The notes below the pieces were generated by a model. It was not told the DNA's origin and did no database searches. It saw only the letters and a list, made by a program, of their open reading frames with translations. This document shows, piece by piece, positions 22,155-28,384 of a DNA stretch of 28,384 nucleotides. Each line of letters opens with the position of its first letter. Within the stretch, counting starts at the first letter, position 1. The stretch is from contig CAJUIK010000009.1 of assembly GCA_910585875.1 (NCBI GenBank), positions 1 through 28,384 of the forward strand, read 5' to 3'. This stretch comes from an uncultured Eubacteriales bacterium. Lineage in GTDB: Bacteria > Bacillota > Clostridia > Oscillospirales > Butyricicoccaceae. Both the position numbers and the translations under genes were made by a program.

Positions 22155-22184
22155 CTGGCATAAATTCCAGTAAAACGATATAAT
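22155..22184 (+). promoter_or_regulatory. Promoter of the XRE regulator
   Basis: A perfect -10 TATAAT (22179-22184) with a moderate -35 CTGGCA (22155-22160) at 18-bp spacing. It lies 10 bp downstream of the inverted repeat. Confidence 0.55.
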
Positions 22185-22231
22185 TGAAAAAAAAAGCAGG
22201 TTTAGAAAAATAGAAAAGCGAGGTTTTGGGG

Positions 22232-22507
22232 ATGGATTTGATCGAACACAACAAGAGACAAGAAGAGGCTCTGCGCCAAATGAGATTGGTGTTAGGGCAG
22301 AATATCCGCTCCAGAAGAGAAGCGTTGGGCTACAGTCAGGAAAAGCTGGCTTTTTTGGCCGGCATGGGCGCCGCTCATCTGGGCAATATCGAGAGGGGAA
22401 GCGAGAAAAATAACCCTACCCTTTCCACGCTGCTTAAAATTGCTACCGGCCTGCATACGACGTTGGAAGAGCTGTTGGAGGGGTCTTGCCAACCGGCGGA
22501 AAAATAG
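22232..22507 (+). CDS. XRE family helix-turn-helix regulator
   Basis: A 91-aa single-domain regulator. The HTH_3 core spans about residues 19-82 (LGQNIRSRREALGYSQEKLAFLAGM, LGNIERGSEKNNPTLSTLLKIATGL, TTLEELL). No sensor or protease domain is attached. I chose ATG 22232; TTG 22226 is in frame but overlaps the GAGG-type ribosome binding site. It probably regulates itself and perhaps the divergent DUF421-DUF4363 genes. The gap to tRNA-Pro (22508-22651) contains a GC-rich hairpin region near 22530-22575 and runs of A and T, but no gene. Confidence 0.88.
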   Translation: MDLIEHNKRQEEALRQMRLVLGQNIRSRREALGYSQEKLAFLAGMGAAHLGNIERGSEKNNPTLSTLLKIATGLHTTLEELLEGSCQPAEK

Positions 22508-22651
22508 ACGGGGATTTGAAACGAGAGAGGACCGGGCCGGATTCCTGCTAATCTGCCCGGCCGAAGGGCCGCCCCGATTCCCGCAAGCGGCGTTTCTCTG
22601 CCGAGTCTAAAAAAATTTTTTTGAAAAATCAAAAAAATTTTGAAAAACCTA

Positions 22652-22680
22652 TTGCAATCCCGGCCAGGCTGTGGTATTAT
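22652..22680 (+). promoter_or_regulatory. Promoter of tRNA-Pro
   Basis: A -35 TTGCAA (22652-22657), 17-bp spacer, and -10 TATTAT (22675-22680) with extended-10 TG at 22672-22673. The tRNA begins 13 nt downstream. Confidence 0.8.
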
Positions 22681-22693
22681 ATCTCTCGCAGAC

Positions 22694-22770
22694 CCGGGTG
22701 TGGCGCAGTTTGGTAGCGCGCTTGAATGGGGTTCAAGAGGCCGGAGGTTCGACTCCTCTCACTCGGACCA
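22694..22770 (+). tRNA. tRNA-Pro (GGG)
   Basis: A complete 77-nt tRNA with encoded CCA (22768-22770). Acceptor CCGGGTG pairs with CACTCGG (one G-U), the D-arm has GCGC stems, the anticodon loop is ATGGGGT (anticodon GGG), and the T-loop is TTCGACT. The discriminator is A. A strong terminator follows. Confidence 0.95.
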
Positions 22771-22774
22771 AAAG

Positions 22775-22817
22775 TTGCGGGAAACGCTGTAATCAAGCGT
22801 TTCCCGCAATTTTTTTG
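22775..22817 (+). terminator. Terminator of tRNA-Pro
   Basis: A perfect 14-bp stem (22775-22788 with 22796-22809), 7-nt loop, followed by seven T residues. Confidence 0.92.
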
Positions 22818-22855
22818 TAACGATTTGCAGAACTTGTATAGAAGGGGCGCAAAAA

Positions 22856-23272
22856 ATGGACGGGCGGAAAGCCAAGGAATTGTTGTCGTTCCATTCCTGC
22901 AGAAACAGCGATATCCACAACCCCAAATGGAGCGGCGGATTTTTGGGCAGCCTTCGTCCTTTTCAGGGCCGGCTGCGGGAAGAAAATTTCCGAGAGGTTA
23001 TGGAATGTCTGAAGGCGTTGCAAGAGGAATTTCTGGCGCCGGCAGTGGACCGGGAAATGATTTCTGATTTGATGGGAATCGTCTGCTTGGCCAGAGCATG
23101 GGCGTCGCCCAGAGGGATGCTGGGGAGCAACCGTTTGCTGACGGAGGAGCAGACCCGGCTTCTGCTGGCTTGGACGGATATTATCGAGCTCTGCGTGACG
23201 TATTTGCTGGAGGGCGCCCAAGAGGAGGCCTTTGCCGACTACCAGGATTATCTGAACGGGGAGTATTGTTAG
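22856..23272 (+). CDS. Unrecognised 138-aa protein
   Basis: A soluble, mostly helical protein that I do not recognise. The N-terminus is basic (MDGRKAKELLSFHSCRNSDIHNPKWSGGFLGSLRPF), and the rest is alternating helices (ENFREVMECLKALQEEFL, ISDLMGIVCLARAWA, EEQTRLLLAWTDIIELCVTYLLEGA). No signal peptide. GAAGGGGCG lies upstream of ATG 22856, and a weak promoter (TTGTAA 22815-22820, TATAGA 22837-22842, 16-bp spacer) overlaps the tRNA terminator. It precedes the DIP1984-family gene by 83 nt and may share its transcript. Confidence 0.7.
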   Translation: MDGRKAKELLSFHSCRNSDIHNPKWSGGFLGSLRPFQGRLREENFREVMECLKALQEEFLAPAVDREMISDLMGIVCLARAWASPRGMLGSNRLLTEEQTRLLLAWTDIIELCVTYLLEGAQEEAFADYQDYLNGEYC

Positions 23273-23355
23273 AGATCGGCGGAGCGAATGAACGAGCCGA
23301 CAATCTGAAAGACGTCTGCGGCCGGAGCGGCCCGGCGGGATAGGAGGTTTTGACG

Positions 23356-23814
23356 ATGAAATTGGCGGAAGCTTTGCAGGAGAGAGCGGATTTGAACAGG
23401 CAGATTCAGCAGCTGCGCAGCCGGCTGCTGAGCAACGCAGTGGTGCAGGAGGGGGAAGCGCCGGCGGAGGACCCGGCCCAGCTGACGGCGGAGCTGGAAA
23501 GCTGTTTGGGGCGTCTGGAATATCTGACGGCGGCCGTCAACCTGACCAATTGCGCCGTCTGCCAAGGGGGACGGAGCCTGACTGAGTTGATTGCCCAAAA
23601 GGACTTCCTGAAACTGAAAATCGGCGTTTACCGAGATTTTTTGTCCGAGGCCAGCCGGCTGGCCCACCGGGCCTCCCGCACAGAGATTAAAATTTTCAGC
23701 GCGGTGGACGTCCGGGCCCTGCAAAAGCAGGTAGACGGCTTTTCCAAAGAGCTGCGGCTGCTGGACAACCGGATCCAACAGCTCAATTGGAACACGGAGC
23801 TGAAAGAACAGTAA
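23356..23814 (+). CDS. DIP1984 family protein
   Basis: A 152-aa cytosolic coiled-coil protein. The opening KLAEALQERADLNRQIQQLRSRLLSNAVVQEGE, then LTAAVNLTNCAVCQGG, IAQKDFLKLKIGVYRDFL and a C-terminal LDNRIQQLNWNTEL match the DIP1984 family, which is common in clostridia and actinobacteria and has no established function. AGGAGG lies about 9 nt before ATG 23356; the TTG at 23350 is in frame but less likely. It often occurs as an isolated accessory gene. Confidence 0.85.
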   Translation: MKLAEALQERADLNRQIQQLRSRLLSNAVVQEGEAPAEDPAQLTAELESCLGRLEYLTAAVNLTNCAVCQGGRSLTELIAQKDFLKLKIGVYRDFLSEASRLAHRASRTEIKIFSAVDVRALQKQVDGFSKELRLLDNRIQQLNWNTELKEQ

Positions 23815-23892
23815 CCTTCGGGCGGGGCGTCTTGTGGGAGCCGCCAGGGCGAACGCGATCTCTGCCGGCTGAGAACGAGCCGGATCATGGCA

Positions 23893-23946
23893 GCGCCTTC
23901 GGGCAGGCGCGGGGTTCGATCCCCCGAGAATCGATAGGCCCTATCG
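23893..23946 (+). other. tRNA-like T-arm and palindrome in an intergenic region
   Basis: A stem-loop CGGGG-TTCGATC-CCCCG at 23910-23926 has the exact geometry and loop consensus of a tRNA T-arm, preceded by a GCGCC/GGCGC hairpin (23893-23910) like a long variable arm and followed by AGAATCG. No matching D-arm or anticodon arm is convincing, and no CCA follows. The palindrome CGATAGG-C-CCTATCG lies at 23932-23946. It may be a decayed tRNA or an old attachment site, or chance. The rest of 23815-24126 shows no gene. Confidence 0.35.
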
Positions 23947-24126
23947 CGCACAACCGCATCAAAACAGCGTATTCAAACCTTCCAAGCGTTGACTGGCGGC
24001 CGGGCGGGCGGGAAAGATCCTCCGACGGGACATGATAAAAAACGAACTAAAAGCCGACGAACAGGCTTGCAAACAAAAGGCGTCGGCCATGTGAAGAATT
24101 GTGAAGAGAATTTTAATGAAAAACAC

Positions 24127-24155
24127 TTGCTATTAAAAAACGGTTATGGTATACT
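24127..24155 (+). promoter_or_regulatory. Promoter of the lipoprotein gene
   Basis: A -35 TTGCTA (24127-24132), 17-bp spacer, and -10 TATACT (24150-24155) with extended-10 TG at 24147-24148. Confidence 0.75.
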
Positions 24156-24214
24156 ACTTTCGGCGCTGAAAAGCGTACAAAAATCCAGTAAAAATGAGAG
24201 GAGAACAAACTCAC

Positions 24215-24808
24215 ATGAATTCCAAAACCATGAAGAAGCTGATGGCTCTGCTGATGGCCGCCGCCATGATGCTGAGTCTCTCCGCTTGCAGCAAAGACGA
24301 GGAGCCCAAGGACGACGGCGGCGACAAGCCCGGCGTCGCTGACTCTGACAAAAAAGACGACGTGAAGAACGACAATGAGGAGCCCAAAGACGACGGCGGC
24401 GAGGCCCTGTCTGAAGAGGATTATAAGGCGAAAATCACCGATATTGGCAATAAAGTGGCCGAGCTGACCAACGACGTCAACGCCGCTCAGACAAAAGCCG
24501 CCACAGACCCCGAAGGCGCTATCAAGGATTTGATCGATATCGTCGACGAGATGAAGCCCCTGTATCAGGAGCTGGCCGACCTGAAAGCCCCTGAGAAATT
24601 CGCCGCCGCCCAGGCCAAGATCAAGTCCGGCTGCGAAGCCAGCGTCGAGATGCTGGATCTGACTGTTGAAATGATGCAGTTGGCCGTGGATCCCGAGCAG
24701 GCTGACAAGGCTCAGGAAAAACTGACCGAGCTGACCGAGAAGATGACCGAGTATCAGGCTGACGCCCAGACTCTGACAGAAGGCCTGACCGAAGTGATGA
24801 ACGGCTAA
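24215..24808 (+). CDS. Secreted lipoprotein with acidic linker and helical C-terminal domain
   Basis: A 197-aa lipoprotein. A basic start and hydrophobic helix (MKKLMALLMAAAMMLSLSAC) end in the lipobox LSAC, with Cys as the lipidation site. A low-complexity acidic linker with EEPKDDGG repeated twice follows, then a helical domain of about 130 residues (KITDIGNKVAELTNDVNAAQ, LIDIVDEMKPLYQELADLKAPEKF). The last piece resembles the membrane-attached 'residues between helices with a KAPEKF turn' seen in small clostridial surface proteins of unknown function. The start is ATG 24215; the ribosome binding site (AGGAG) is slightly distant. It is a single-gene unit. Confidence 0.85.
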   Translation: MNSKTMKKLMALLMAAAMMLSLSACSKDEEPKDDGGDKPGVADSDKKDDVKNDNEEPKDDGGEALSEEDYKAKITDIGNKVAELTNDVNAAQTKAATDPEGAIKDLIDIVDEMKPLYQELADLKAPEKFAAAQAKIKSGCEASVEMLDLTVEMMQLAVDPEQADKAQEKLTELTEKMTEYQADAQTLTEGLTEVMNG

Positions 24809-24822
24809 TTCTGCCTACACAT

Positions 24823-24856
24823 AAAAAATAACCGCCTAAAGGCGGTTATTTTTTTT
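24823..24856 (+). terminator. Terminator of the lipoprotein gene
   Basis: A perfect 14-bp stem (24823-24836 with 24841-24854) with TAAA loop; A6 and T-rich ends. Confidence 0.92.
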
Positions 24857-24898
24857 GCCGTTCCGGCTTGCCGCGGAGCGAATCTCCCTTTTCCGCCC

Positions 24899-24927
24899 TT
24901 TACAGGGGCCGAGCGGCGGGGTAGAAT
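24899..24927 (+). promoter_or_regulatory. Possible promoter of the pentapeptide-repeat gene
   Basis: A -35 TTTACA (24899-24904), 17-bp spacer and -10 TAGAAT (24922-24927). It fits sigma-A, but its -10 overlaps the first bases of the following hairpin, so the start would fall inside that hairpin. Confidence 0.55.
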
Positions 24928-24961
24928 AAAGGGCGGGGATTTTCCCCGCTCTTTATTTTTT
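24926..24961 (+). terminator. Terminator-like hairpin just upstream of the pentapeptide-repeat gene
   Basis: A 14-bp stem with one G-U (24926-24939 with 24943-24956), 3-nt loop, followed by five T residues. A separate terminator for the upstream gene already exists at 24823, so this one is either a backup or a control element for the downstream gene. It ends 9 nt before the ribosome binding site. Confidence 0.6.
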
Positions 24962-24981
24962 GCGAGACAGGAGGGCTTTTG

Positions 24982-25599
24982 ATGGAGGAATTGGATTTTC
25001 CAGCGGGGGAGGAACAGGCAGGCCGGGATTTTTCCGGCTTTTCCGGGGAGGGCGGAAGGTATCAGGGGCTGCGCTTTGTGGGCTGCCGTTTCAATGGGGC
25101 GGATTTTTCAGAAGCCTCATTTTTCCAGTGCAGTTTTGAAACCTGCAAATTCACCGGCGCCCGGTTCAACGCGGCTCGGTTTGAAGATTGCCGCATTGTC
25201 AACAGCTCGTTTCAATACGCCGGCCTGTTCGGCGCGGATTTCCGGCAGTGCAAGCTCACCGGCTCCTCCTTTTCCGGGGCCAACACCGCGGCCATGACCA
25301 TCGAAGGCGGCGATTGGTCCTATACAGATTTGCGGGAACAGGAATTTTATAAAATGCGGCTGGAAGGCGTCAATTTCAAAGGGGCGGATTTCAACCGGGC
25401 CAAGCTGGAAAAATGCCGGATCAAAGGCTGCGATCTGGAGGGGGCGGTGATCAGCGGCGCCAGTTTCCGGGGCTCGGATCTGCGGGACAGCAACATCGAC
25501 GGCCTGGATATCCTGGGAGCGGATTTTCACGGCGTTCAGATCGATATCGGGCAGGCCGTGGCCATGGCCCGGGCCCTGGGGGCTGTGTTCAAGCCCTGA
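24982..25599 (+). CDS. Pentapeptide-repeat protein, Qnr-like
   Basis: A 205-aa protein made almost wholly of A(D/N)(L/F)XX pentapeptides, which fold into a right-handed quadrilateral beta helix: CRFNGADFSEASF, CKFTGARFNAARF, CKLTGSSFSGAN, VNFKGADFNRAKL, CDLEGAVISGASF, SDLRDSN. The C-terminus, DIxGADFHGVQIDIGQAVAMARALG, resembles the end of Qnr proteins (…DIRGVDLQGVKLDNYQASLL), whose members bind DNA gyrase and protect it from quinolones; I recall this from the family and did not align it. Gyrase binding is not proven. GGAGGG lies 7 nt before ATG 24982. A terminator-like hairpin sits upstream. Confidence 0.85.
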   Translation: MEELDFPAGEEQAGRDFSGFSGEGGRYQGLRFVGCRFNGADFSEASFFQCSFETCKFTGARFNAARFEDCRIVNSSFQYAGLFGADFRQCKLTGSSFSGANTAAMTIEGGDWSYTDLREQEFYKMRLEGVNFKGADFNRAKLEKCRIKGCDLEGAVISGASFRGSDLRDSNIDGLDILGADFHGVQIDIGQAVAMARALGAVFKP

Positions 25600-25641
25600 G
25601 CCCGCCAGCTGGAGAAATATCAGGAAGAGGGGGCCTTTTTA

Positions 25642-25670
25642 TTGAAAATCGTCGGGGGGGATGATAAAAT
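25642..25670 (+). promoter_or_regulatory. Promoter of the DUF1846 gene
   Basis: A -35 TTGAAA (25642-25647), 17-bp spacer and -10 TAAAAT (25665-25670) with extended-10 TG at 25662-25663. Confidence 0.7.
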
Positions 25671-25722
25671 AAAGAAAGGAAACGGGCTTCAAAAGCGAGT
25701 GAAAAATCTGGGGGAATGAGCG

Positions 25723-27207
25723 ATGCTGAAAAAGGGTTTTAACAACGACACCTACCTGAAAATGCAGTCGGAACATATCCTGGAGCGAATCCGCCACTTC
25801 GGCGGCAAGCTCTATCTGGAGTTCGGCGGCAAGCTGTTTGACGATTTCCACGCTTCTCGGGCGCTGCCTGGCTTCGAGCCGGACAGCAAAATCAGGATGC
25901 TCCAGACCATGGCGGACAAGGCGGAAATCCTCATGGCCATCAACGCGTCGGACATCGAAAAAAACAAAGTTCGGGGGGATTTGGGCATCACTTACGACGC
26001 TGACGTGCTGCGGCTCATCGACGCTTTCCGCTCCATTGGCCTGTATGCGGGCAGCGTGGTCGTCACCCGTTACGCCGGCCAGGCGGCGGCGGACCAATTC
26101 AAGGACAAGCTGGAAAAACTGGGCCTCCGCGTCTATCTGCATTACGCCATAGCGGGTTATCCCGCCAACGTGTCGCTGATCGTCAGCGACCAAGGCTTTG
26201 GAAAAAACGAATATGTGGAGACCCAGCGCCCGCTGGTGGTGGTGACGGCGCCGGGCCCGGGCAGCGGCAAGATGGCTGTCTGCCTCTCCCAGCTCTATCA
26301 CGAGCACAAGCGGGGCGTTAGCGCCGGCTACGCCAAGTTCGAGACGTTCCCCATCTGGAATCTGCCGCTGAAGCACCCAGTCAACTTGGCCTATGAAGCC
26401 GCCACCGCCGACCTGAACGACGTCAACATGATCGACCCCTATCACCTGGAAGCCTATGGGGCTACGGCGGTGAATTACAACCGGGATATCGAGGTTTTCC
26501 CTGTGCTCAACGCCATGTTTGAAACCATCTCCGGCGCCAGCCCCTATAAATCCCCCACGGACATGGGCGTCAATATGGCCGGCTTCTGCATCACCGACGA
26601 CGAAGCCGTCCGGGAGGCGGCCAAAATGGAGATTCTCCGCCGCTATTATAAAGTGCGCCGGGATTACCGCCTGGGCCAGGTGGGAGAAGAGGCGGTGCGC
26701 AAGGTGGAGAGCGTCATGACCCAGGCCGGCGTGGAGATTTCCATGCGCCGGGTGGTGGCGCCCGCCTTGGAAAAGGCCGCCGAAACCGGCGAACCCGCCG
26801 GCGCGATGGAGCTGCCCGACGGATCTATTGTCACTGGCAAGACCACGGCCCTGCTGGGCGCTTGCTCCGCCATGCTCATCAACGCCCTCAAGCAGCTGGG
26901 GGGCATCAACCAGGATATCCACCTGCTTTCCCCCAATTTTATCGAGCCCATCCAGCGGCTGAAAACCGGCTATTTGGGCAATAAAAACCCCCGGCTGCAC
27001 ACCGACGAAGTGTTGATGGCCCTGACCATCAGCGCCGCCACCAACCCGGCGGCGGAGCTGGCCCTCAAGCAGCTGGGCAGGCTGCGGGGCTGCGAGGCTC
27101 ATTCTTCGGTGTTGCTCTCCCAGGTGGACGACAATGTCTTCCGCAACTTGGGCGTCAACCTGACCTGCGAGCCCGATTACCAGACCAAGCAGCTTTTCCA
27201 TAAATAG
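25723..27207 (+). CDS. DUF1846 (UPF0371) domain-containing protein
   Basis: A 494-aa cytosolic protein matching the DUF1846/UPF0371 family along its whole length: GFNNDTYLKMQSEHILERI at the N-terminus, KLYLEFGGKLFDDFHASRALPGF, INASDIEKNKVRGDLGITYD, a nucleotide-binding-like VTAPGPGSGKMAV loop (residues 174-186, K183), KFETFPIWNLPLKHPVNLAYEAATADL, and DGSIVTGKTTALLGACSAMLINALK. Structures of relatives are known but the reaction is not established, to my knowledge. The ribosome binding site is GGGGGA about 7 nt before ATG 25723. It has its own promoter and terminator. Confidence 0.95.
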   Translation: MLKKGFNNDTYLKMQSEHILERIRHFGGKLYLEFGGKLFDDFHASRALPGFEPDSKIRMLQTMADKAEILMAINASDIEKNKVRGDLGITYDADVLRLIDAFRSIGLYAGSVVVTRYAGQAAADQFKDKLEKLGLRVYLHYAIAGYPANVSLIVSDQGFGKNEYVETQRPLVVVTAPGPGSGKMAVCLSQLYHEHKRGVSAGYAKFETFPIWNLPLKHPVNLAYEAATADLNDVNMIDPYHLEAYGATAVNYNRDIEVFPVLNAMFETISGASPYKSPTDMGVNMAGFCITDDEAVREAAKMEILRRYYKVRRDYRLGQVGEEAVRKVESVMTQAGVEISMRRVVAPALEKAAETGEPAGAMELPDGSIVTGKTTALLGACSAMLINALKQLGGINQDIHLLSPNFIEPIQRLKTGYLGNKNPRLHTDEVLMALTISAATNPAAELALKQLGRLRGCEAHSSVLLSQVDDNVFRNLGVNLTCEPDYQTKQLFHK

Positions 27208-27301
27208 AATGTTTTGGATACAAAAGGCAGATCAGGCGCGATAGACAGCCAATGTGCGCAGGCCTGGCGGGCATGGAAAAAGGATAATCGCCTCTCTGTT
27301 C

Positions 27302-27338
27302 GGCGGCTTCGGAAAATACCGAGGCCGCCTTTTGTTTT
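27302..27338 (+). terminator. Terminator of the DUF1846 gene
   Basis: An 11-bp stem with one G-U pair (27302-27312 with 27319-27329), 6-nt loop, then TTTTGTTTT. It lies about 95 nt after the stop; the stretch between shows no gene. Confidence 0.85.
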
Positions 27339-27393
27339 GCCGCATAAATCCCGTTTTCCCCCATAAAATAAGTCTATAAACGGGGGATGAGAG

Positions 27394-27840
27394 ATGAAAA
27401 TTGCGTCGATGGGACAGGACAGCCGGGAAATAGAGGAATATCTGAGCCGCTGGGCGGCCTGCCGAGGGCTGATTTTTCAAATGGAACAGGCGGCGGCCGG
27501 CGGCCAATACGACGCGGTGTTGGCCGGGCCCATGGAGGGAAAGGCGGCCCCGGCTTGCCGGGCCGGGATTCTGATCGCCTACGATGAAGACGCCGGCGAG
27601 CTGGCCCGGCAGGTGCAGGCCCAGACCATCCTCACCTATGGGGCCAGCAAAAGCACGCTGAGCCTCTCTTCCGCAGGGGAAAGCTGCGTGGTGGCCCTCC
27701 AGCGGGAGACGCTGGACCTTCTGGGCGGCGCTTGGGATATCGGAGAATTCCGCTTGCCCGCCGGCCTGCCTGGGCATCTGGCCTGCGCCGCCGCTGGAGC
27801 GCTGCTGGCCTGCGGCTGGGGCGCGGAATTGCAGCAATGA
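27394..27840 (+). CDS. Small Mur-ligase-like orphan (unassigned)
   Basis: A 148-aa cytosolic protein. The C-terminal part has the feel of the Mur ligase fold: a TILTYGASKSTLSLSS stretch followed by LPAGLPGHLACAAAGALLACG, which recalls the LPGxHNxxNALAA segment of Mur ligases; the N-terminal part (MKIASMGQDSREIEEYLSRW) is an unassigned alpha/beta stretch. No ATP-binding GTNGKT motif is present, so it is not an active Mur ligase by itself. Related small clostridial proteins exist in my memory but have no assigned function. CGGGGGA lies 8 nt before ATG 27394. It ends at a strong bidirectional terminator. Confidence 0.6.
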   Translation: MKIASMGQDSREIEEYLSRWAACRGLIFQMEQAAAGGQYDAVLAGPMEGKAAPACRAGILIAYDEDAGELARQVQAQTILTYGASKSTLSLSSAGESCVVALQRETLDLLGGAWDIGEFRLPAGLPGHLACAAAGALLACGWGAELQQ

Positions 27841-27845
27841 GCCAG

Positions 27846-27878
27846 AAAAGGGACGGTCCCGGAAGGACCGTCCCTTTT
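27846..27878. terminator. Bidirectional terminator at the end of the Mur-like gene
   Basis: A perfect 14-bp stem (27846-27859 with 27865-27878), CGGAA loop, arms ending in AAAA/TTTT. It also serves the convergent 46-aa minus-strand gene, whose stop codon is 2 nt away. Confidence 0.92.
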
Positions 27879-27879
27879 C

Positions 27880-28020
27880 CTATTCTTCGGCAATCTGTTC
27901 CAGCACCTGCATCAGGTCCTCCATGGTTTCCATGACGCCGCCCCGCTCCAGCACAGCCTGGCGCAGCTCCAGAGGCAGGGAATCAAATTGTAGTTGGATT
28001 TTAGGGCCTACAATGCCCAT
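27880..28020 (-). CDS. Small acidic protein (46 aa)
   Basis: A short ORF encoding MGIVGPKIQLQFDSLPLELR followed by QAVLERGGVMETMEDLMQVL and a short acidic tail. GAGGTGAT lies about 5 nt before the ATG at 28020, and a bidirectional terminator lies directly after the stop, so the unit looks real. It is amphipathic and soluble with no signal peptide. It lies downstream, on the same strand, of the collagen-like gene but behind that gene's own terminator. Function is unknown; a link to the spore surface is only suggested by the neighbour. Confidence 0.65.
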   Translation of the reverse strand: MGIVGPKIQLQFDSLPLELRQAVLERGGVMETMEDLMQVLEQIAEE

Positions 28021-28087
28021 CTCAAATCACCTCGCGCTTCTATTGTGCGCTATTTCAATGTGTTTTAATCAAAGCAACTGAAAAAGA

Positions 28088-28117
28088 GAAAAAAGGCCGC
28101 CGGGTTAGCCGGCGGCC
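28088..28117 (-). terminator. Terminator of the collagen-like gene
   Basis: On the minus strand a perfect 9-bp stem GGCCGCCGG (28117-28109) with CCGGCGGCC (28103-28095) and a 5-nt loop is followed by a T-tract (28094-28088). It lies about 18 nt after the stop codon. No clear sigma-A promoter for the small downstream gene is visible in 28021-28087, although an AT-rich stretch with TTGCTT-like and CACAATAG elements is there. Confidence 0.88.
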
Positions 28118-28134
28118 AAAAAAAGAGGCAGAGA

Positions 28135-28384
28135 TCAGGTGGCCAATAAGCCTGCGGCCCGCAGATTGGCCAACAGCGCGTTGAATTGGGCCACTACGTC
28201 GTCTGGGCCAGTGGCGTCCGCTACTGCGGCAGCCGGCGTCACGACTCCGGCCGGCCCCTCTGGCCCGGTGGGTCCGACGGGCCCTTCAGGCCCTGTAGGC
28301 CCGGCAGCGCCGACAGCGCCGGCCGGCCCCTCTGGCCCGGTGGGTCCGACGGGCCCTTCAGGCCCTGTAGGCCCGGCAGCGCCG
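28135..28384 (-). CDS. Collagen-like protein, C-terminal part only
   Basis: The last 83 codons of a gene that continues past the right edge. It contains Gly-X-Y triplets in the form GPTGPEGPVGPTGPEGPAG, then a non-collagen tail VVTPAAAVADATGPDDVVAQ and FNALLANLRAAGLLAT, ending at TGA 28137-28135. Such collagen rods with a helical C-terminal tail are typical of clostridial and bacillar spore-surface (BclA-like) proteins. The tail probably drives trimerisation. The start and any signal are not visible. Confidence 0.85.
   Translation of the reverse strand, partial: GAAGPTGPEGPVGPTGPEGPAGAVGAAGPTGPEGPVGPTGPEGPAGVVTPAAAVADATGPDDVVAQFNALLANLRAAGLLAT
28248..28384 (-). repeat. 72-bp tandem repeat encoding 24-aa collagen unit
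   Basis: A 72-bp unit (28248-28319) is followed by a second, cut by the edge (28320-28384), identical over the visible 65 bp. Each unit encodes eight Gly-X-Y triplets (GAAGPTGPEGPV, then GPTGPEGPAGAV). Exact nucleotide identity points to recent duplication or homogenisation. Confidence 0.9.

Noticed and set aside
28248..28384. CRISPR-like repeat
   Set aside because: The 72-bp units are contiguous without spacers and encode Gly-X-Y triplets in frame.

Overview
The window looks like chromosomal DNA from a spore-forming, GC-rich member of the Clostridia, probably a gut Oscillospirales lineage. The basis is the high-GC coding style with strong AGGAGG-type ribosome binding sites, many sigma-A promoters with an extended -10, short intergenic regions with textbook intrinsic terminators, a BlaI/M56 pair, DUF421-DUF4363, DUF1576, DIP1984-type and DUF1846 families, a cluster of Spo0A-box heptamers and a collagen-like protein of spore-surface type. 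The genus cannot be fixed from the sequence alone. I see no insertion sequence, phage gene, CRISPR array or rRNA.

Left part (1-3650): the 3' end of a tRNA-Gly, a complete tRNA-Cys, rpmE (zinc form of L31), a MATE transporter and the ribosome-splitting GTPase hflX. Next (3765-8232) comes a promoter, a structured leader and three co-directional genes. The first is an 815-aa fusion with a TPR, a SUFU-like domain, a middle domain and a DUF2185/Imm33-like domain. The second is a DUF4261 protein and the third an unrecognised helical-repeat protein. SUFU and DUF2185/Imm33 are immunity families of bacterial toxin systems, so this is the best candidate for an under-described system: an orphan polyimmunity-like operon with no toxin in view.

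Middle part (8300-18550): single-gene units for a flavin reductase-like protein, a PLP aminotransferase, a Nim-like PPOX protein with a membrane-anchored lipase-like hydrolase, and an AT-richer minus-strand orphan. An unusual chain of five hairpins bounded by a direct repeat follows, in front of an operon of DUF1576 (internally duplicated membrane protein), a small partner and a YcxB-like protein. Then comes blaI with clear operators and an M56 (BlaR1-type) protease whose extracellular part does not look like a penicillin sensor.

Right part (18554-28384): a second MATE gene (minus strand) with a terminator-like hairpin in its leader, diverging from nrdR; between them lie three Spo0A-box-like heptamers. 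DUF421-DUF4363 (minus) diverges from an XRE regulator. These are followed by tRNA-Pro(GGG), an unrecognised gene, a DIP1984-family gene, a lipoprotein, a Qnr-like pentapeptide-repeat protein, a DUF1846 protein and a small Mur-ligase-like orphan. The right edge holds a 46-aa minus-strand ORF and the 3' end of a collagen-like gene with 72-bp tandem repeats.

All family names come from recognising motifs by eye; no search was run.
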